A DNA stretch of 64,000 nucleotides from Anagrus nilaparvatae (Eukaryota > Arthropoda > Insecta > Hymenoptera > Mymaridae), in contig JAKSXM010000007.1 of assembly GCA_022575985.1 (NCBI GenBank), positions 64,076,501 to 64,140,500 of the forward strand. Reading direction: 5' to 3'. The position numbers and the translations under genes were made by a program. Positions 11,469 to 23,299 of the stretch are shown here, piece after piece. Every line of letters starts with the position of its first letter. The stretch's first letter is position 1. Under the pieces are notes generated by a model, which ran no database searches, had not been told where the DNA came from, and saw nothing but the letters and a program-made list of their open reading frames with translations.

Positions 11469-11935
11469 TTATTATTATTATTATTTGAATAAACAGAAAA
11501 ACTAGTTACACTCTTACATAGTTATTATTAGAAAAGTTCTAATTATTATATATTGTTTAACTTAAATAAATAATTTATATATAAATAAAATTCTATGAGG
11601 CAAAATTAATTAATAACGATATAAGTAATAAAATTAATTTAATTTGAAATTAAAGCTGATTTAAAAACGAAATTAAATAAATAAGTTATCCATAGCAACA
11701 ATCAGGTTTTATTAATCAGTCAAAAAATAAATAAATAGGTTAAAATGTGTAAATAAATAAATAAATAACAAAATTAATTAAAATTAATTTAGTCATACTG
11801 TTATTAAACAGTATTAAGCATCTAATTTATAGAGATACTGCTTTATTTCCTTTTTAAATAAATTAAATGAGTGCAGGTCACGAATGCAGGGAGGAATTTT
11901 GTCCAAAAGATTGAGTATTTTACCTAAAACAATTT
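11469..11935 (-). mobile_element. Non-LTR retrotransposon copy, severely 5'-truncated, minus strand
   Basis: Read on the minus strand, 11935 to 11814 encodes the C-terminal signature KIPPCIRDLHSF, then FKKEIKQYL, to a stop at 11814-11816. This matches the ends of the 8.2 and 13.1 kb copies. An AT-rich 3' UTR follows, with AATAA and the (AAT)n tail, seen as (ATT)n at 11470-11486 on the plus strand. Only about 40 codons survive. Confidence 0.75.
11814..11935 (-). pseudogene. RT ORF2 C-terminal remnant (Jockey/CR1-like)
   Basis: About 40 codons on the minus strand end at TAA 11814-11816. The PPCIRDL block followed by FKK and a short basic/aromatic tail is diagnostic of this window's main non-LTR family. 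No domain beyond the extreme C-terminus is present. Upstream, the homology stops near 11935, followed by unrelated sequence and then an R1-like fragment. Confidence 0.7.
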
Positions 11936-12061
11936 TTTTTTCTCAGGGAGTGAAGAATATATCTTACGCATATCCTTTGGCATCGGACCAAAGGATTATG
12001 TGGAGACTCTACCTTACATTATTGGCAATGAAATCATCGATCTAAACTATAATCCACGATT

Positions 12062-12690
12062 GCACGACCGAATGATGCAAGGTCCTACCCATTAAACTCC
12101 CCTCTCTGTTACCTTAGACACATATTACCCTGAACGTCCCGCTCCCTGTTGAGGTATAACTTCAGCTCAGGATGTGTCGCCCGCAGATCTTTATCCGCAC
12201 ATCGTGCCTAAAAAAAATACAAAATAAAAATTTTAAAAATCAACCCCTATAACCTGAAAAAGAAGAAAAATTAAAAAATTAAAAAGTAATAAATTAGATA
12301 ATTAGATTCAAAAAACCCCACTTACCTACCAGGAGGAACGTTTCCTCTACTCGAGGAAACCCTCCTCTTGTTTCCGCTTCAGCGTGGTCCTTCCGTACCC
12401 TGCTACCCTGTACTAGTTTTCGGTACTACGTTGCATTACCTGGACCATGCTATCCGGTCTCCATTCACGAAAGGCTGGTCGCCCATCCGCGAATCTAGCA
12501 CAACCAAAGAAGGTGTGCTCAACACTATCCACCTTGCCCGCACAGTACAAGCACTGAGCTGTTCCTACCTTGCTCCATTTGAAGAGCTGTTTACGGAAGT
12601 ATCCGTGTCCAGATAGGAACTGGGTAAGGTAGAAATCGATCTCCCCGTGTCCTCGATCAATCCACGCCCTGAGGTCAGTTATAGCTTCAT
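12062..12690 (-). mobile_element. R1/LOA-clade non-LTR fragment, minus strand
   Basis: This GC-richer block aligns with the 3' end of the element at 30233-32009, in both the coding part (12348-12680) and the 3' UTR: the phrase TAAACTCCCC then TCCCTGTTKAGGTATWACTTC occurs at about 12093 and 30402. It is 5'-truncated inside the C-terminal zinc-knuckle domain and sits inside the type 2 module array. No poly(A) is obvious at its 3' end. Confidence 0.7.
12348..12680 (-). pseudogene. R1/LOA-type ORF2 C-terminal domain with one premature stop
   Basis: On the minus strand the frame reads RGHGEIDFYLTQFLSGHGYF, then a CX2CX8HX4C zinc knuckle (CLYC...EHTFFGC), GRPAFREWRP, and ends KQEEGFLE at a stop at 12348-12350. 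There is one in-frame TAG where the 30.6 kb copy has Trp in NWY, consistent with a TGG to TAG change. The domain follows RT in R1-clade elements and probably binds the RNA or target. The product would be non-functional: no RT, no endonuclease. Confidence 0.75.
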
Positions 12691-12704
12691 AAATTTAAAT
12701 TTAT

Positions 12705-12945
12705 TAACTTATGTTTTCGAAGTCGCTGATTCCGAATCTGAAGTCAAAATCAACGAATTTTTTTAGAAATCGCGAAAATTCAACTAATTTAATTAAAAAT
12801 GGGGCTTGATAAAAACATTTATAGCTATATAAATTTAAGTTGGCTAACTTATGTTGTCGAGATCGCTTATTACGAATATTCACTCAAAATTAACGATCTT
12901 TTTCAGGGATTGCGAAAATTTAGCAAATTTAATTACTTATTGGAA
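12705..12945 (+). repeat. Type 2 modules, two further copies
   Basis: The cores TCGCTGATTCCGAATCTGAAG (12723) and TCGCTTATTACGAATATTCAC (12863) are 140 bp apart, each followed by AAAATYAACGA, TTTTTYAG and GATTGCGAAAATT. They continue the 11.2-11.5 kb array. Confidence 0.65.
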
Positions 12946-13068
12946 AAATTCAGAGCATAGATAAGGGTCATAGAATTTTTAATTATTTAAAAGTACTTTT
13001 TTTAAAGGAAATTGAAATAACTTCTTGGTTCTTTTATTTATAAACAATTAAACCTAGTAATAAATAAA

Positions 13069-13641
13069 TCCTGGCGTTCTCAAATTCAACAAGTCACCAA
13101 AAAAGTGAATAGGGTACTTTATGGCCTTCGGATCATTAGACCCTGCACCTCTCAATCTCTCCGTAAACGTCTAGTTGAGTCATTAGTAATGCCACAATTG
13201 GATTATTGTAGTGTCATCTACTCTGATATCTCTAAACAATTGGGTGACCAGCTTCAGAGGCTTTCTAATACAAGTATTAGGTATATCTTTGGATTAAAAC
13301 GGCAGGAACACATCACGCCTTACAGAAGACGACTTAAATGGATGCAAATAACTACTCGCACGAACTATTTTCCATCGTTGACTATGTATAAAATAATACG
13401 TATGAAACAACCCCCATTTCTTTTACCACTATTTAAACCATATAAAAGAGACAGGCCATCTCGTGGACCCCGTAAAGATCTGGATATACCCTCTGTTATA
13501 CATAATTGGGGTTTGCACTCTTTTCAAGTCAAATATGCCAAATTTTGGAATATGATACCACCATGCATACGTGATCTCCCCTCATTCACACAGTTCAAAA
13601 AAAGTATTAAATCATATTTATTTAGTTTGGACAATAAATGA
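13069..13641 (+). pseudogene. Jockey/CR1-type RT C-terminus, 5'-truncated
   Basis: The continuous frame from about 13069 (SWRSQIQQVTKKVNRVLYGL) to stop 13639-13641 is about 190 codons. It spans the post-catalytic region: KKVNRVLYGLR, LVMPQLDYCSVIYSD, RYIFGLKRQEHIT, RGPRKDL, WNMIPPCIRDLPSFTQFKKS. It is intact but lacks the YXDD palm and endonuclease. It resembles the 8.2 kb copy closely. An ATG at 13105 is internal and not a real start. Confidence 0.85.
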
Positions 13642-13969
13642 CCATTAATTTACTTTATTTAATTAATTTACTTAATTTTACTTTATTAATTTATTAATTT
13701 ATTGACTATATATTATTTACTATGACTTGTTATTTATTAACTTATAATTTTATTGACGTTATAGCAATTGTTATATATATTTTAAATTCGTTTATTAATT
13801 TTAACTATTTACTACTGACAGATTGTTGTTGACTTTTAATTTATTTCAATTTGAATTATTGTATTTTAAAGAATTTTTATTATATTGTATTAACTTATAA
13901 AACAATTGTAAAAGAGTGTACTAATTTTTGTCAAGGCAAAATAAACTGAATAATAATAATAATAATAAA
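13069..13969 (+). mobile_element. Non-LTR retrotransposon copy with (TAA)n tail
   Basis: Coding remnant, about 300 bp of AT-rich 3' UTR, then AAAATAAACTGAATAATAATAATAA-type tail at 13951-13969. Same structure as the 8173-9083 copy. Confidence 0.8.
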
Positions 13970-13979
13970 ATAAATTTTT

Positions 13980-14685
13980 ATTAGTAATTATTTTTTAAAA
14001 TAAAAATATATTTTTGAAAACAATCCATAATTTTTGGTATTAATCACAGCACTACGTATAATTTAATGATACGAAAAAGAAAATATTTTTATCTGTAGGA
14101 ACAGATAATTTAAATAAGCTAAGTATTACCTGATGTTTAACCCATGTAAAAAAATTAATCAGGATTGTATACAAATTGTATACAGCATTACATACAAAAA
14201 GCTGTATATATACAAAAATGATTCTGAAAAGTTAGAAAAATAGAAATAGAAAATAAAAATATGCAATTTTCCTTTCTAGATCTAGATTTGACAGCTCCAA
14301 GACTCCTTGAAACTTAAAATTAAAAAAAACACATCCATATTTTCTAATTTTTCCAATAGGTTTTATTTTAAATCTGTAAATCTTCTTATTAGTTTAAATT
14401 GTGCTTCTTTTTTTACAAAAACATTAAATTTTTTATCTTCTAATGATTAATTTTACAAAAATTTCTTTTATGCATCACATATTTTCAAAGACTTCTATTA
14501 ATTCATAAATTGATTTCAAAACACACTTATAAAAAAGTTCTTCCGAATCTTAATTTGTGTACACGACTATTTTGTTCACTAATAATTTTTCCATCCAAAA
14601 TTTGTATTTATTTTTCAACATTTTTTTTTGTTAATATTTTTAGTTAATTAAATTAAAAGAACATTTATTTTAATTTATTAATCCT
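13980..14685. other. AT-rich intergenic stretch
   Basis: No gene or repeat was recognised. Confidence 0.5.
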
Positions 14686-14880
14686 TCTTTTTACAGCTTT
14701 AATTTTTTATATAATAATTAGACGCCTTGTTTCAGGAATAAATTCCTATCATCAGGTCTGTATTACATTAAAACTAAATTTATTTCAGACATTTAAATAT
14801 ATTTTAACATTAAAATTATGTCTTCTTAGACTCACATTTGTCTTACAACTAACTGAAGAAATTTTGAATATTTATATTTT
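14686..14880. repeat. Dispersed repeat paired with 26810-27005
   Basis: About 190 bp align in the same orientation with 26810-27005: ATCCTTCTTTTTACA, TATAATAATTAGACG, GTTTCAGGAATAAATTCC, ATCATCAGGTCTGTATTA and ATTATGTCTKYWTAGACTCACA. The conserved heart holds the hammerhead-like motif described separately. The element type may be a Penelope-like (PLE) terminal repeat. Confidence 0.6.
14710..14766 (-). ncRNA. Degenerate hammerhead-ribozyme-like motif
   Basis: On the minus strand CTGATGA is followed by a 5-bp stem II (AGGAA/TTCCT, loop TTTA, one extra T at its base) and GAAAC. Stem I pairs AGAC with GTCT. The expected palindromic stem III/cleavage segment reads AAGGC instead of TAGTC in the 26.8 kb copy, so the cleavage site is damaged. 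It is probably inactive. Confidence 0.45.
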
Positions 14881-15188
14881 GTCTATGGAGATTTTTATTA
14901 TTTCTATGCTAAGTATTTGAAATCACATCTGTATTATATAAAGATACAAGTACATGATAGGAGGAAGTTTATTAATTCATAAAGATGTTTTTTATTGTCT
15001 AGAATTTATTTTTTTATCTTTTTTCTTTAAAAAAATTTTATTTTCATTATGTTTTTTTTTATTTTCAGTATGTTGTTTTTAAGTATAATAATTTATCATT
15101 AATTAATTTATCTGCATCTGTTTTTGTGTATTTATAAATCTCAAATTCTTCAAGTGAGTCTAAAAAATTGCCTTTATTGCAAAAATGT

Positions 15189-16335
15189 ATAGGAGCAATT
15201 ATTTTAAAATTGATACTTAATTCGAGCCTGGAATCGTAAATTTTTTTTTTTGAGGGCACATCGATATGACCCGTGTTTTCAGATAGTTTGAACCTTCAGA
15301 AAACCGAAAAAAATCGTGAACAAGAAATCGGCGATAGGTGCCAAAAAGATTTTTTCACTTTTATGTCAAAAAACGTGTTTTTCGTATCTGAGCTACCCTA
15401 AATTTTTAAAATAACTTTTTAGGTAAAAAAACTTTTGTAAAATAGATAAGAAAATCTGATTGCCAGGGAAAAACCACTCCAGAAGAAAAAAAAACTTATC
15501 TTTTTCGGATGAAATTTAGCCAAGTTATCGTACATTTAAGATTTTGCCCAAATTCGTCTTAAAAAAGATTGAAATTTTATTGAAAAAAGCCTGTTTCTGA
15601 ACCTTAAACATGCATTATTCGCTTGATTTTCATCGTAAAATAATAATTTTTTTTTTAAAATCGATTAATTTTTTCCTGGCAATTCATTTCTCTAAGAAAA
15701 AAATTATTTTTATTGACAAAATTTTAATTTTTAGATCAAAAACTGTGTTAAGTAAATCTTGCTACTTACAGTTTTCAAAGGCTTTTGACCTAAAAATTGA
15801 AATTTGGTCAATAAAAATGATTTTTTTCTTAAAGAATTGAATTGCCAGGAAAAAATTAATCGATTTTAAAAAAAAAATTATTATTTTACGATGAAAATCA
15901 AGCGAGTAATGCATGTTTAAAGTTCAGAAACAGGCTTTTTTCAATAAAATTTCAATCTTTTTTAAGACAAATTTGAGCAAAATCTTAAATTGACGATAAC
16001 TTGGCTAAATTTCATCGGAAAAAGAAAAGTTTTTTTTTCTTCTGGAGTGGTTTTTCCCTGGCAATCAGATTTTCTTATCTATTTTACAAAAGTTTTTTTA
16101 CCTAAAAAGTTATTTTAAAAATTTAGGGTAGCTCAGATACGAAAAACACGTTTTTTGACATAAAAGTGAAAAAATCTTTTTTGCACCTATCGCCGATTTC
16201 TTGTTCATGATTTTTTTCGGTTTTCTGAAGGTTTAAACTATCTGAAAACACGGGTCATATCGGTGTGCCCTCAAAAAAAAAATTTACGATTCCAGGCTCG
16301 AGTTAAGTATCAATTTTAAAATAATTGCTCATAGG
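15189..16335. mobile_element. Giant foldback element, about 570-bp arms
   Basis: The left arm (about 15189-15745) and right arm (about 15775-16335) are nearly perfect reverse complements over their whole length, with matched landmarks GCCTGGAATCGTAAATTTTT, GATATGACCCGTGTTTTCAG, AATCGGCGATAGGTGC and TTTCATCGTAAAATAATAA. The centre is a short spacer around 15757 (CTGTGTTAAGTA/TACTTACAG). No transposase or terminal duplication was recognised. The open frames inside (15065-15259 minus, 15610-15840 plus) are artefacts of A/T runs. Transcripts through it would form a long hairpin RNA. Confidence 0.8.
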
Positions 16336-16339
16336 TTTT

Positions 16340-17770
16340 AAATTTTATATTAATTTTATTGTCCGTGTAGTCGTGATTATTATTTAATAGGTGTAGTCCG
16401 TATTTATTATTTGTTTTCTCTAATTTTTCTTATGAATTTAATTTGTTTATTTTCAGTATATGGTCTTTAAACCTTTTCTGGATGCTGCGTCCCGTTTTTT
16501 TTTCATAATTATGAATTTTTTTTCATATAATAAATCTAACCAAGCCCTCTGAAATCATCTTTTTATTGGTTTTGTCCAAGGGGTATGGGGCTGTTTTTGC
16601 TATAAGGATCAATTGTTACTCCTGGAGTTAATTTATGCTCCCCTGAAATTTATTTAAACCTCTGCAGTTTATTTTAGCGGTTAATTTTTCAAATCATGCA
16701 AATTTTAATTATTTTATTAACCTTGCAAATTAAAGAGTCTGACTCCCTGAATTTAGGGTATCGCGGCTACATGTTTTTTTCTTAGAATACAGAAAATATC
16801 TTTAAAAATTTTTTGATTCCAGGATAGTTTTATTAATTTGTTAAAGAATGCACGAGATACAATATTTCTGTGTACGACAATGCACCGATGGGATTACATT
16901 CCAAAAAAGTACTACGTACCTGTATAACAAAGAATATATTCCTTGATATTTATAACGAAACAGCGTAAACAAAGTTTTATTTTTAAATTAGAGATTAGGC
17001 TTTTGATTGGCAAGTATTTTATTAAAAATTCAGAATTCTTGATTGTAAATGTAACTTTATTCCCAAAAATTCACATAATACTAATAAAAAAAATATAGTA
17101 CAGAAATCTCCATGTAAATTTTTTTATTTTTATTTTTTTATTTATTTATTATCGTTTAGGGTATTAAATACAATGTTATGACAAATTGCCATAACCCATA
17201 GAAACACAAAGTTTTTACATGGACCCAAGTCAGTTTAGAAATATAATTTTTAAGTTTTACAATAGCTTATATAAAAAATTATTATAAATATAAATATATT
17301 AATATAATATGTCAATAAATTTAAATATAATATAATTATTAAGATTTGGTAAGTCATAATGCATTAATGTTCTTATATAATACTAGATGTAATGGATATT
17401 AATTTTTAAAATTAGTCTACAGAAAAAATTTTGACAACCATTTTTTAAAAGAGTTAATCCAACTTTGGGGAATGTGACTAAGGTTACCTAAATTCTTAAG
17501 CAATTTCAGAAAAGGTTTATTTTTAACGAGATTCTTTGGCATTTAATATTTAATATTATAATATTTATAACGAATTGTGGTTAAGGTATAAAATATATTC
17601 CAGTGTTAAAACTTTTAATGACAGAACCTTACAAACCATAGAAATGATTACAGTTTAAACATTTATGAAGATAAAATAATTTTTGTCCTAATTACCGACT
17701 TAATTCATTTTTAATCAACAAAATAAAATAGACAAAAATGTCACAGAAAGATGAAACTTAATAAATATGA
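16340..17770. other. AT-rich intergenic stretch
   Basis: No gene was recognised. Sequence just left of 17778 (GTCACAGAAAGATGAAACTTAATAAATATGATAAA) weakly resembles 27750-27790. Confidence 0.5.
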
Positions 17771-18030
17771 TAAAAAAAATTTATAACCGGTTTGTGTAAC
17801 TACACAACCAACGAGCATGGAACATGTTCATTTATAACATTGATAATAAAGTATCTATTGTGTTCATAATATCAATATTTATATGCAAATATTTATATTT
17901 AGATTTTTATTATAGAAATCATGCTGCTTAGACATCAAAATGAACCAAATTAATTAAATTTTCAAATTATTATAGTTTTTTAAATAATATGAATTTATTT
18001 TTTATTAATTTTTACAATGAATTCTTAAAA

Positions 18031-18330
18031 ATTCTGCACCAATGGTCCCTAGGTACTTTTGCACCAATACTCCCTAGGTAATTCTGCACCAAAGGTTCCT
18101 AGGTACTTCTGCACCAAAGGTATTTAGGGACTTCTGCATTAATGCTCCCTAGGTACTTCTGCACCAATGCTCCCTAGGTACTACTGCACCCAAGGTCTTT
18201 AGGGACTTCTGCACCAAAGGTTCCTTGGTACTTCTGCACCAAAGGTCTTTAGGGACTTCTGCACCAATAGTCCCTAGGTACTTCTGCACAAAAGTTCCCT
18301 AGGTACTTCTGCACCAAAAGTCCCTGAATC
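18031..18330. repeat. 25-bp tandem array (CTTCTGCACCAAAGGTCCCTAGGTA), about 12 units
   Basis: About twelve units of 25 bp alternate between a CCTAGGTACTTCTGCACCAA form and a TTTAGGGACTTCTGCACCAA form. The CCTAGG core is palindromic. This array is absent from copy A, so the element core differs between copies. Confidence 0.9.
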
Positions 18331-18343
18331 GAAAATATTCTAA

Positions 18344-18560
18344 GACCATTTCACCCCCCCCCTAAAAGCGTCAATTTTTCACCCCCCCCCCTAAAAACGT
18401 CAATTTTTCACCCCCCTCCTAAAAGCGTCAATTTTTCACACCCCCTAAAAACGTCAATTTTTACCCCCCCCCCCCTAAAAGCGTCATTTTTTCACCCCCC
18501 CTAAAAACGTCAATTTTTTACCCCCCCTCCCTAAAAGCGTCAATTTTTGACCCCTCCCCC
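18344..18560 (-). repeat. Seven-unit G-tract / GTCAAAAATTGACG array (minus strand)
   Basis: Seven units of about 26-32 bp form the reverse complement of the copy A array: C runs of 5-12, then CTAAAA[AG]CGTCAATTTTT. A minus-strand open frame at 18518-18724 reads through it and is a shadow. Confidence 0.9.
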
Positions 18561-18803
18561 CCTGCTGAGCCGGACTTTTTTAAATACCCCATCCAATGAA
18601 CATGTTCCATGTTAAAATACCTAAAGATTATGTTCCCAAATGGTTTAAAGTACATTCCCGATTTTAGTTTCATAAATTTTGTTAAAAATACAAAAAAAAA
18701 GTCTAGCATAAACAACAAATGCATATGTATTTTTATATATTATATGGTTAGATTAGGTACTTTCTTTTTATAATTAACTCAAAAAATTAATATTATTTTG
18801 AAA

Positions 18804-19702
18804 TTAATATTGGTGCTCCTTAGGGCTCTTTCCCAGGGTCACTTTTATTCTGTATTTATATGAATGACTTAAAACTTTACCTCAATGAAGATCATTGAAG
18901 ATCATCAGAATACTCTATACGGACGACTTACCGATTTATGTCCAAGTGCCAAAAAATCAAATAACAAGTTGTATACAACTACTGTCAGACGCAGCTCATA
19001 AAGTGTTAGAGTGATCAGCAAGTATCTCGATTTTCCTTAATATTAAAAAGACCAAAGCTATTGTCTTTGTAACCTCTCATGCAGTTGTACTTCTAAAAAA
19101 CTCAGTATCTTAAATGTTGTAATTAATAAAAATGGCGATTCTGTTCCTTTCGTAGATAAAGTCCTTAACCTTGGTGTAGTCTTGGATATTAAGCTCTCAT
19201 GGAAACAACAAATTCCATTTCCTTTTCCACCCCAATTTTCATTTTTCCAAGAAAGTTAATAGATTTGCAGTCTATGCTGATGCATCTTTTTCACTTCGTG
19301 CTCAGCTACAAAGGTTAGCAAATTCAGGATTACGATACTTTTTTGGGATAAGAAGTAATGAAAGTATAAATCCCTTTAGGAAAAAGCCAAAATGGCTGAG
19401 TAATGATTCTCGCTGTGACTATTTGGCTACGTTAATAATGTACGTGTTAGTAATGTATGAGTAGTTGAAAGAATCTCCTTTACTTCTTCCTTTTTTTAAA
19501 CCTTATATTACGAATAAAACTATGAGAGAACTTCGTAAAGACTAAGACATACCATCAGTATTAACTGATGCTGGTCTCTCATTTTATCAGGTAAAGTATG
19601 CTAATTTTTGGAACTCGTTACCTCCTTGCATCCGCTACCTATGTCTTCATTCTCACAATTGAAAAAAAGTGCCAAAACATATTTTATAAATGCTGACTGT
19701 TG
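18804..19702 (+). pseudogene. Decayed Jockey/CR1-type RT: palm to C-terminus
   Basis: Palm motif remnants open the copy: IGAP*GSFPGSLLFCIYMNDL (from GVPQGSXLGPLLF) and a decayed YADD block at about 18911 (CTCTATACGGACGACTTACCG). About 300 bp further come LRYFFGIRSNESINPF, RTNCxY-like text, CTATGAGAGAACTTCGTAAAG (from RGPRKDL), WNSLPPCIRYL and a FKKSAKTYF tail to TGA 19700-19702. It contains several stops and frameshifts. It is older than the 8.2 and 13.1 kb copies. Confidence 0.75.
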
Positions 19703-20090
19703 ATTGTCTGACTGTGAAGCTATATTTAAATATCAGCATTAGCTTACATTTATATTTATATCAAATTACAAAAATAGTATTATTATCACTAATCTATAAA
19801 ATTATATATGAAATATAATATATTGTATTTACTTTAAATGTTTATTTATTAGAAATATATTTACTATGTTCATAATTATTTACTAAATTATTTACCATTT
19901 ACCATTAATAATAATATTTGCTATGTTGACTAGTTTTAATTCATAAAATTTTATTACATCTATTTACATATATCTATTTACTATTTTATATTAACTGAAT
20001 TTAATTAATGATGTAAAACAAGAGTGAAGTGTATTTTGTTTCTTTAGATAAATAAATTCTATAATAATAATAATTATTATTATTATTATT
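18804..20090 (+). mobile_element. Non-LTR retrotransposon copy with (TAA)n tail, degenerate
   Basis: The RT remnant is followed by a 3' UTR (19703-20059) and the tail ATAATAATAATAATTATTATT at 20060-20090. The 5' boundary near 18804 lies 190 bp from HINE-like copy B. Confidence 0.7.
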
Positions 20091-20099
20091 TCATGTTTT

Positions 20100-22950
20100 T
20101 TAATCAAAAAAACCTTTGAAGTTTAATCAAAAAAAATATATATAATTAATAATAGTAGTTTCTGCTAAAATTAAGTTCCAACACTGAAAATACCTTAAAT
20201 TTATACTTTTAAAGCTGTATACTAAAATATTTATTTACTGATAGAATACTGTATTCGTTATTCGATACAGTATCAATAAATAAAATAAATTTATATTTGC
20301 ATTTACTTAAAAATAAAATTTAACATTTTTACCAAACTCAAACAGATTGCTTGAATAGATTGAACTTGAAGTATATAGGTATACATTTAGCCATTTTTTA
20401 AGAAAGAAACCGCAATAAAAAGCAATAGTCTATATTGATTTAAAAAAAACTATATCAATGAAAGAAAAGTGTTTTTTATTTATTTTTTTATTTTACTATA
20501 CGTAATTATGTTAGCCTATCAATAATTTTAATCAATTTTTTAATGTTTTTAAATATTTTTATAAAATTTTAAAATGTTTAGGCACGATCACCCTATGTAT
20601 TCAATACATAGATGGAATCGTTCCTTATAAGTTTGTCAGGTCAAAAAACGGAAAAGTCTTTAAATTGTCTAATTCGTGGAGAAATTTGATCCCCAGATCA
20701 CTTTTATGCCCTTAAATGCTTATTTTGCCTTGATGTAAGTAGGGATGTATGTCCGAAAAGGTGTATCCTCTGTTTCTCAGAACCTACTTTCTCAGAGCAA
20801 ATTTTTTGAAATAAAATCTAGTTGCAGGGTTTTTTGAAGAGATTTCATCCAGTCCTTACAGAGAAACATCAAAAATTCCGATTCCAAATATTAAAAAATT
20901 AAGGAAAAAATGATAAAAATGGTAAAATATCAGGAACAAATCGATGAAACAAAAAAAAATTTAGTACAAAATTTTTCAAATTATATTTAGTTGTGCCTCC
21001 TCCAGTTTGGCTAAATTTCATTCGTTGTCGAGTAATCACAAAAACACTAGTTTTAGACATCCAATAATTACGGGAAAAATGCTAAAAGTTGTAACAGGAT
21101 GAAATCCGGCTACATGGAATTTGAAATTTATTTGTATTTTTCAAATAAATCTATTAATTCATAAAAATCCTAAGATTTACAAATTTAAATTTTCATCAGT
21201 TTTGTGACATAAAGTGCCACCAATGAGGCATTTTCACGTGATCGACTCTCTGAGCCAATCAGAAGTCGACACGTTTGGAGAAGAATAGAGTTCTTCATCC
21301 ACACTGAAAAAAAGAACCTCAAGTAGAGCTTAATTTTTATGACCAACCACGATCACTAGCAGTTTTCTAAGCACATCGCTTATGAAATTTCACCTTAGTC
21401 TTTAGAAACATTTCAAATCGTGTCGCTTAGAATTTCAACGGAAAACGCATAAATTTTTCTAAGCGTGTGGACAAAAAACTTATTTTACATAAAAATGCAG
21501 ATATTAAGTTTTTTAATCTGTACGGCCTGTACGGCAATATTTGCCCAGGTAATTAAAAATTATTTCTATCTCTACAAAACTCATGTGACAGATTTTTTCG
21601 TCTAATTTATTCGTGTTCTGATTGGTCGCACTGATTTTGTCATGCGCGTGAATTATATTTTTTATTGGTTGCTAGTGGTGTAACAGACAAGCAGTTATCT
21701 GTCACATATACTCTCGCACGTTATTTAATTTTTATTATCTTTTAAAATACTTTATTATTAATAAAATTTTAGGTATTTATAATGCGAAATATATTAAAAT
21801 ATACGGAAATAAAAAATACAATAATTTTCTCATTTTATTATACAATCTTCTAAAAATTTCGTCTTCGATTTTATCTAATTAGTCGATTCATTAATTTATG
21901 CTCTGCAGTGTCAGCCGCGCGATGTATAAAAATTTGTAAAACCATTTTAAATATTAATTTTTTAATTTATTATTATAAACTGTCAAAATAATTATACATT
22001 TTAATAAAAAATGTTTAAACTATAATAAAACATTACATCTCTAGATGCGACATAGAATATATGAAAACTCATTCGATTATTTCGTCATCCGATTATAAAA
22101 TTTCGCTGTCCAGGACAAAAGAAAAATTTATTTTGAGGGATGAAAAGGGTTCTGGCCCGAGGTGTGTAGCATCGAGGGAAAATAATGCAATATTTTTTTC
22201 TTGAGAAAAATTTTGAAAATAAAAATAATAATGGTTTATTAAAATCATGAAAAAAGTTCATTATTTGAAATTGACATCTCACTGTACAATTGTTTTTATT
22301 TATTAATTAAACCACAGTTTTATTTCGATTAAAAATGAAATATGATCCGAGGGGTTTGGCACTCTACAGCGCATAAATATATTTTATTCTAATAATTATT
22401 TACTTCTGATTTTTGTAATTTCAGAAGTAAATTCTATATTTTCTTCGGCACCTTACTGGATTCTGACTTGTATTTTGCAATATTTGATTGTATACACGCT
22501 CGTACAGGTAAAATTAGTAAAAAGGAATACTGCCTGTTTCAGTAAAAAAAATTTGTTGATCAAATAAAAAAATCCTCATTTATTTAGAATTAACTAATGA
22601 TAAATACGTTATAAACTGATATACATTTTTTATTAAACATTATCGTCAGAGTAATAAATTTTAAATAATGCTTAGTGAGCGGTTTTTTTTAAAAGAAAAA
22701 CTAAATTTTGTTTAATGTTCAGCTTAGTTGCATCGACATTTATTGAAGCTTTATTATAGTAATGTAATAAATTTAAAAATCCGCATTTTAAGATTTTTCT
22801 CTATTTAACCGATTAAATATTGATAATAATTCTAGAATATCATTTTGTATTGTTTCGATATAAGTCTTTAAATATAAAATAAAAATAAATAAGAAATGAA
22901 AATTTTTTGAATATCAAAGAAATTTTTTGCTTTTTGAATTGCTGAATATA
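20100..22950. other. AT-rich intergenic stretch
   Basis: No gene was recognised. It holds the repeat related to 2928-2995 (20612-20690) and a block with CCAATCAGAAGTCGACAC at about 21254. That phrase recurs as CCAATCAGAGATCGACAC at about 39091. A short inverted pair, GTGACAGAT (21587) and ATCTGTCAC (about 21698), may mark a small element. The minus open frame 22085-22282 has no motif. Confidence 0.45.
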
Positions 22951-23299
22951 CAAATATGAAATTAGTTTTTACCGAAAATGGTCTAATTGCCGTCTAAGAT
23001 GAATTTAAGTGGGTTTTCAAGATTATTGGATCTGAGACAATCATCTCAAGTTTTTGGAGTGGAGGGGGTAAAATTGGAGGGGGTAAGATTCTGGGGTCAG
23101 ATTTTTAATATTAAAAAAGACGAAAATTCGATTATTGCTATACAGTTATAAATTTAGAAAGACTAAATAAATTATATTTGTGTATTTTTAATGTTTTTTA
23201 TTAGCGAAAATTAAATAAAAAAAAAAATTCAAGATGGTGGACTTAGCAAATGATTATAATTCTGATAAATACTCCAATCAAATTGCGGAGTGTTTGTGT

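Larger units (their letters stand above)
17778..18614 (-). mobile_element. HINE-like element, copy B (inverted relative to copy A)
   Basis: Perfect 15-bp subterminal inverted repeats lie at 17816-17830 and 18597-18611, identical to those of copy A, with the outer stem-loop at 17789-17809. The interior carries two different tandem arrays (18031-18330 and 18344-18560). The sequence next to the array-proximal repeat (ATTGGATGGGGTATTT) is also identical to copy A. Homology stops at about 17778 and 18614. Confidence 0.65.

Noticed and set aside
12368..12616. 82-codon plus frame in the GC-rich block
   Set aside because: Antisense of the R1/LOA C-terminal zinc-knuckle domain, which reads with family motifs on the minus strand.
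15610..15840. 76-codon frame in the centre of the giant foldback
   Set aside because: Lies within the inverted-repeat arm and central spacer; mirrored arm destroys it and composition is AT noise.
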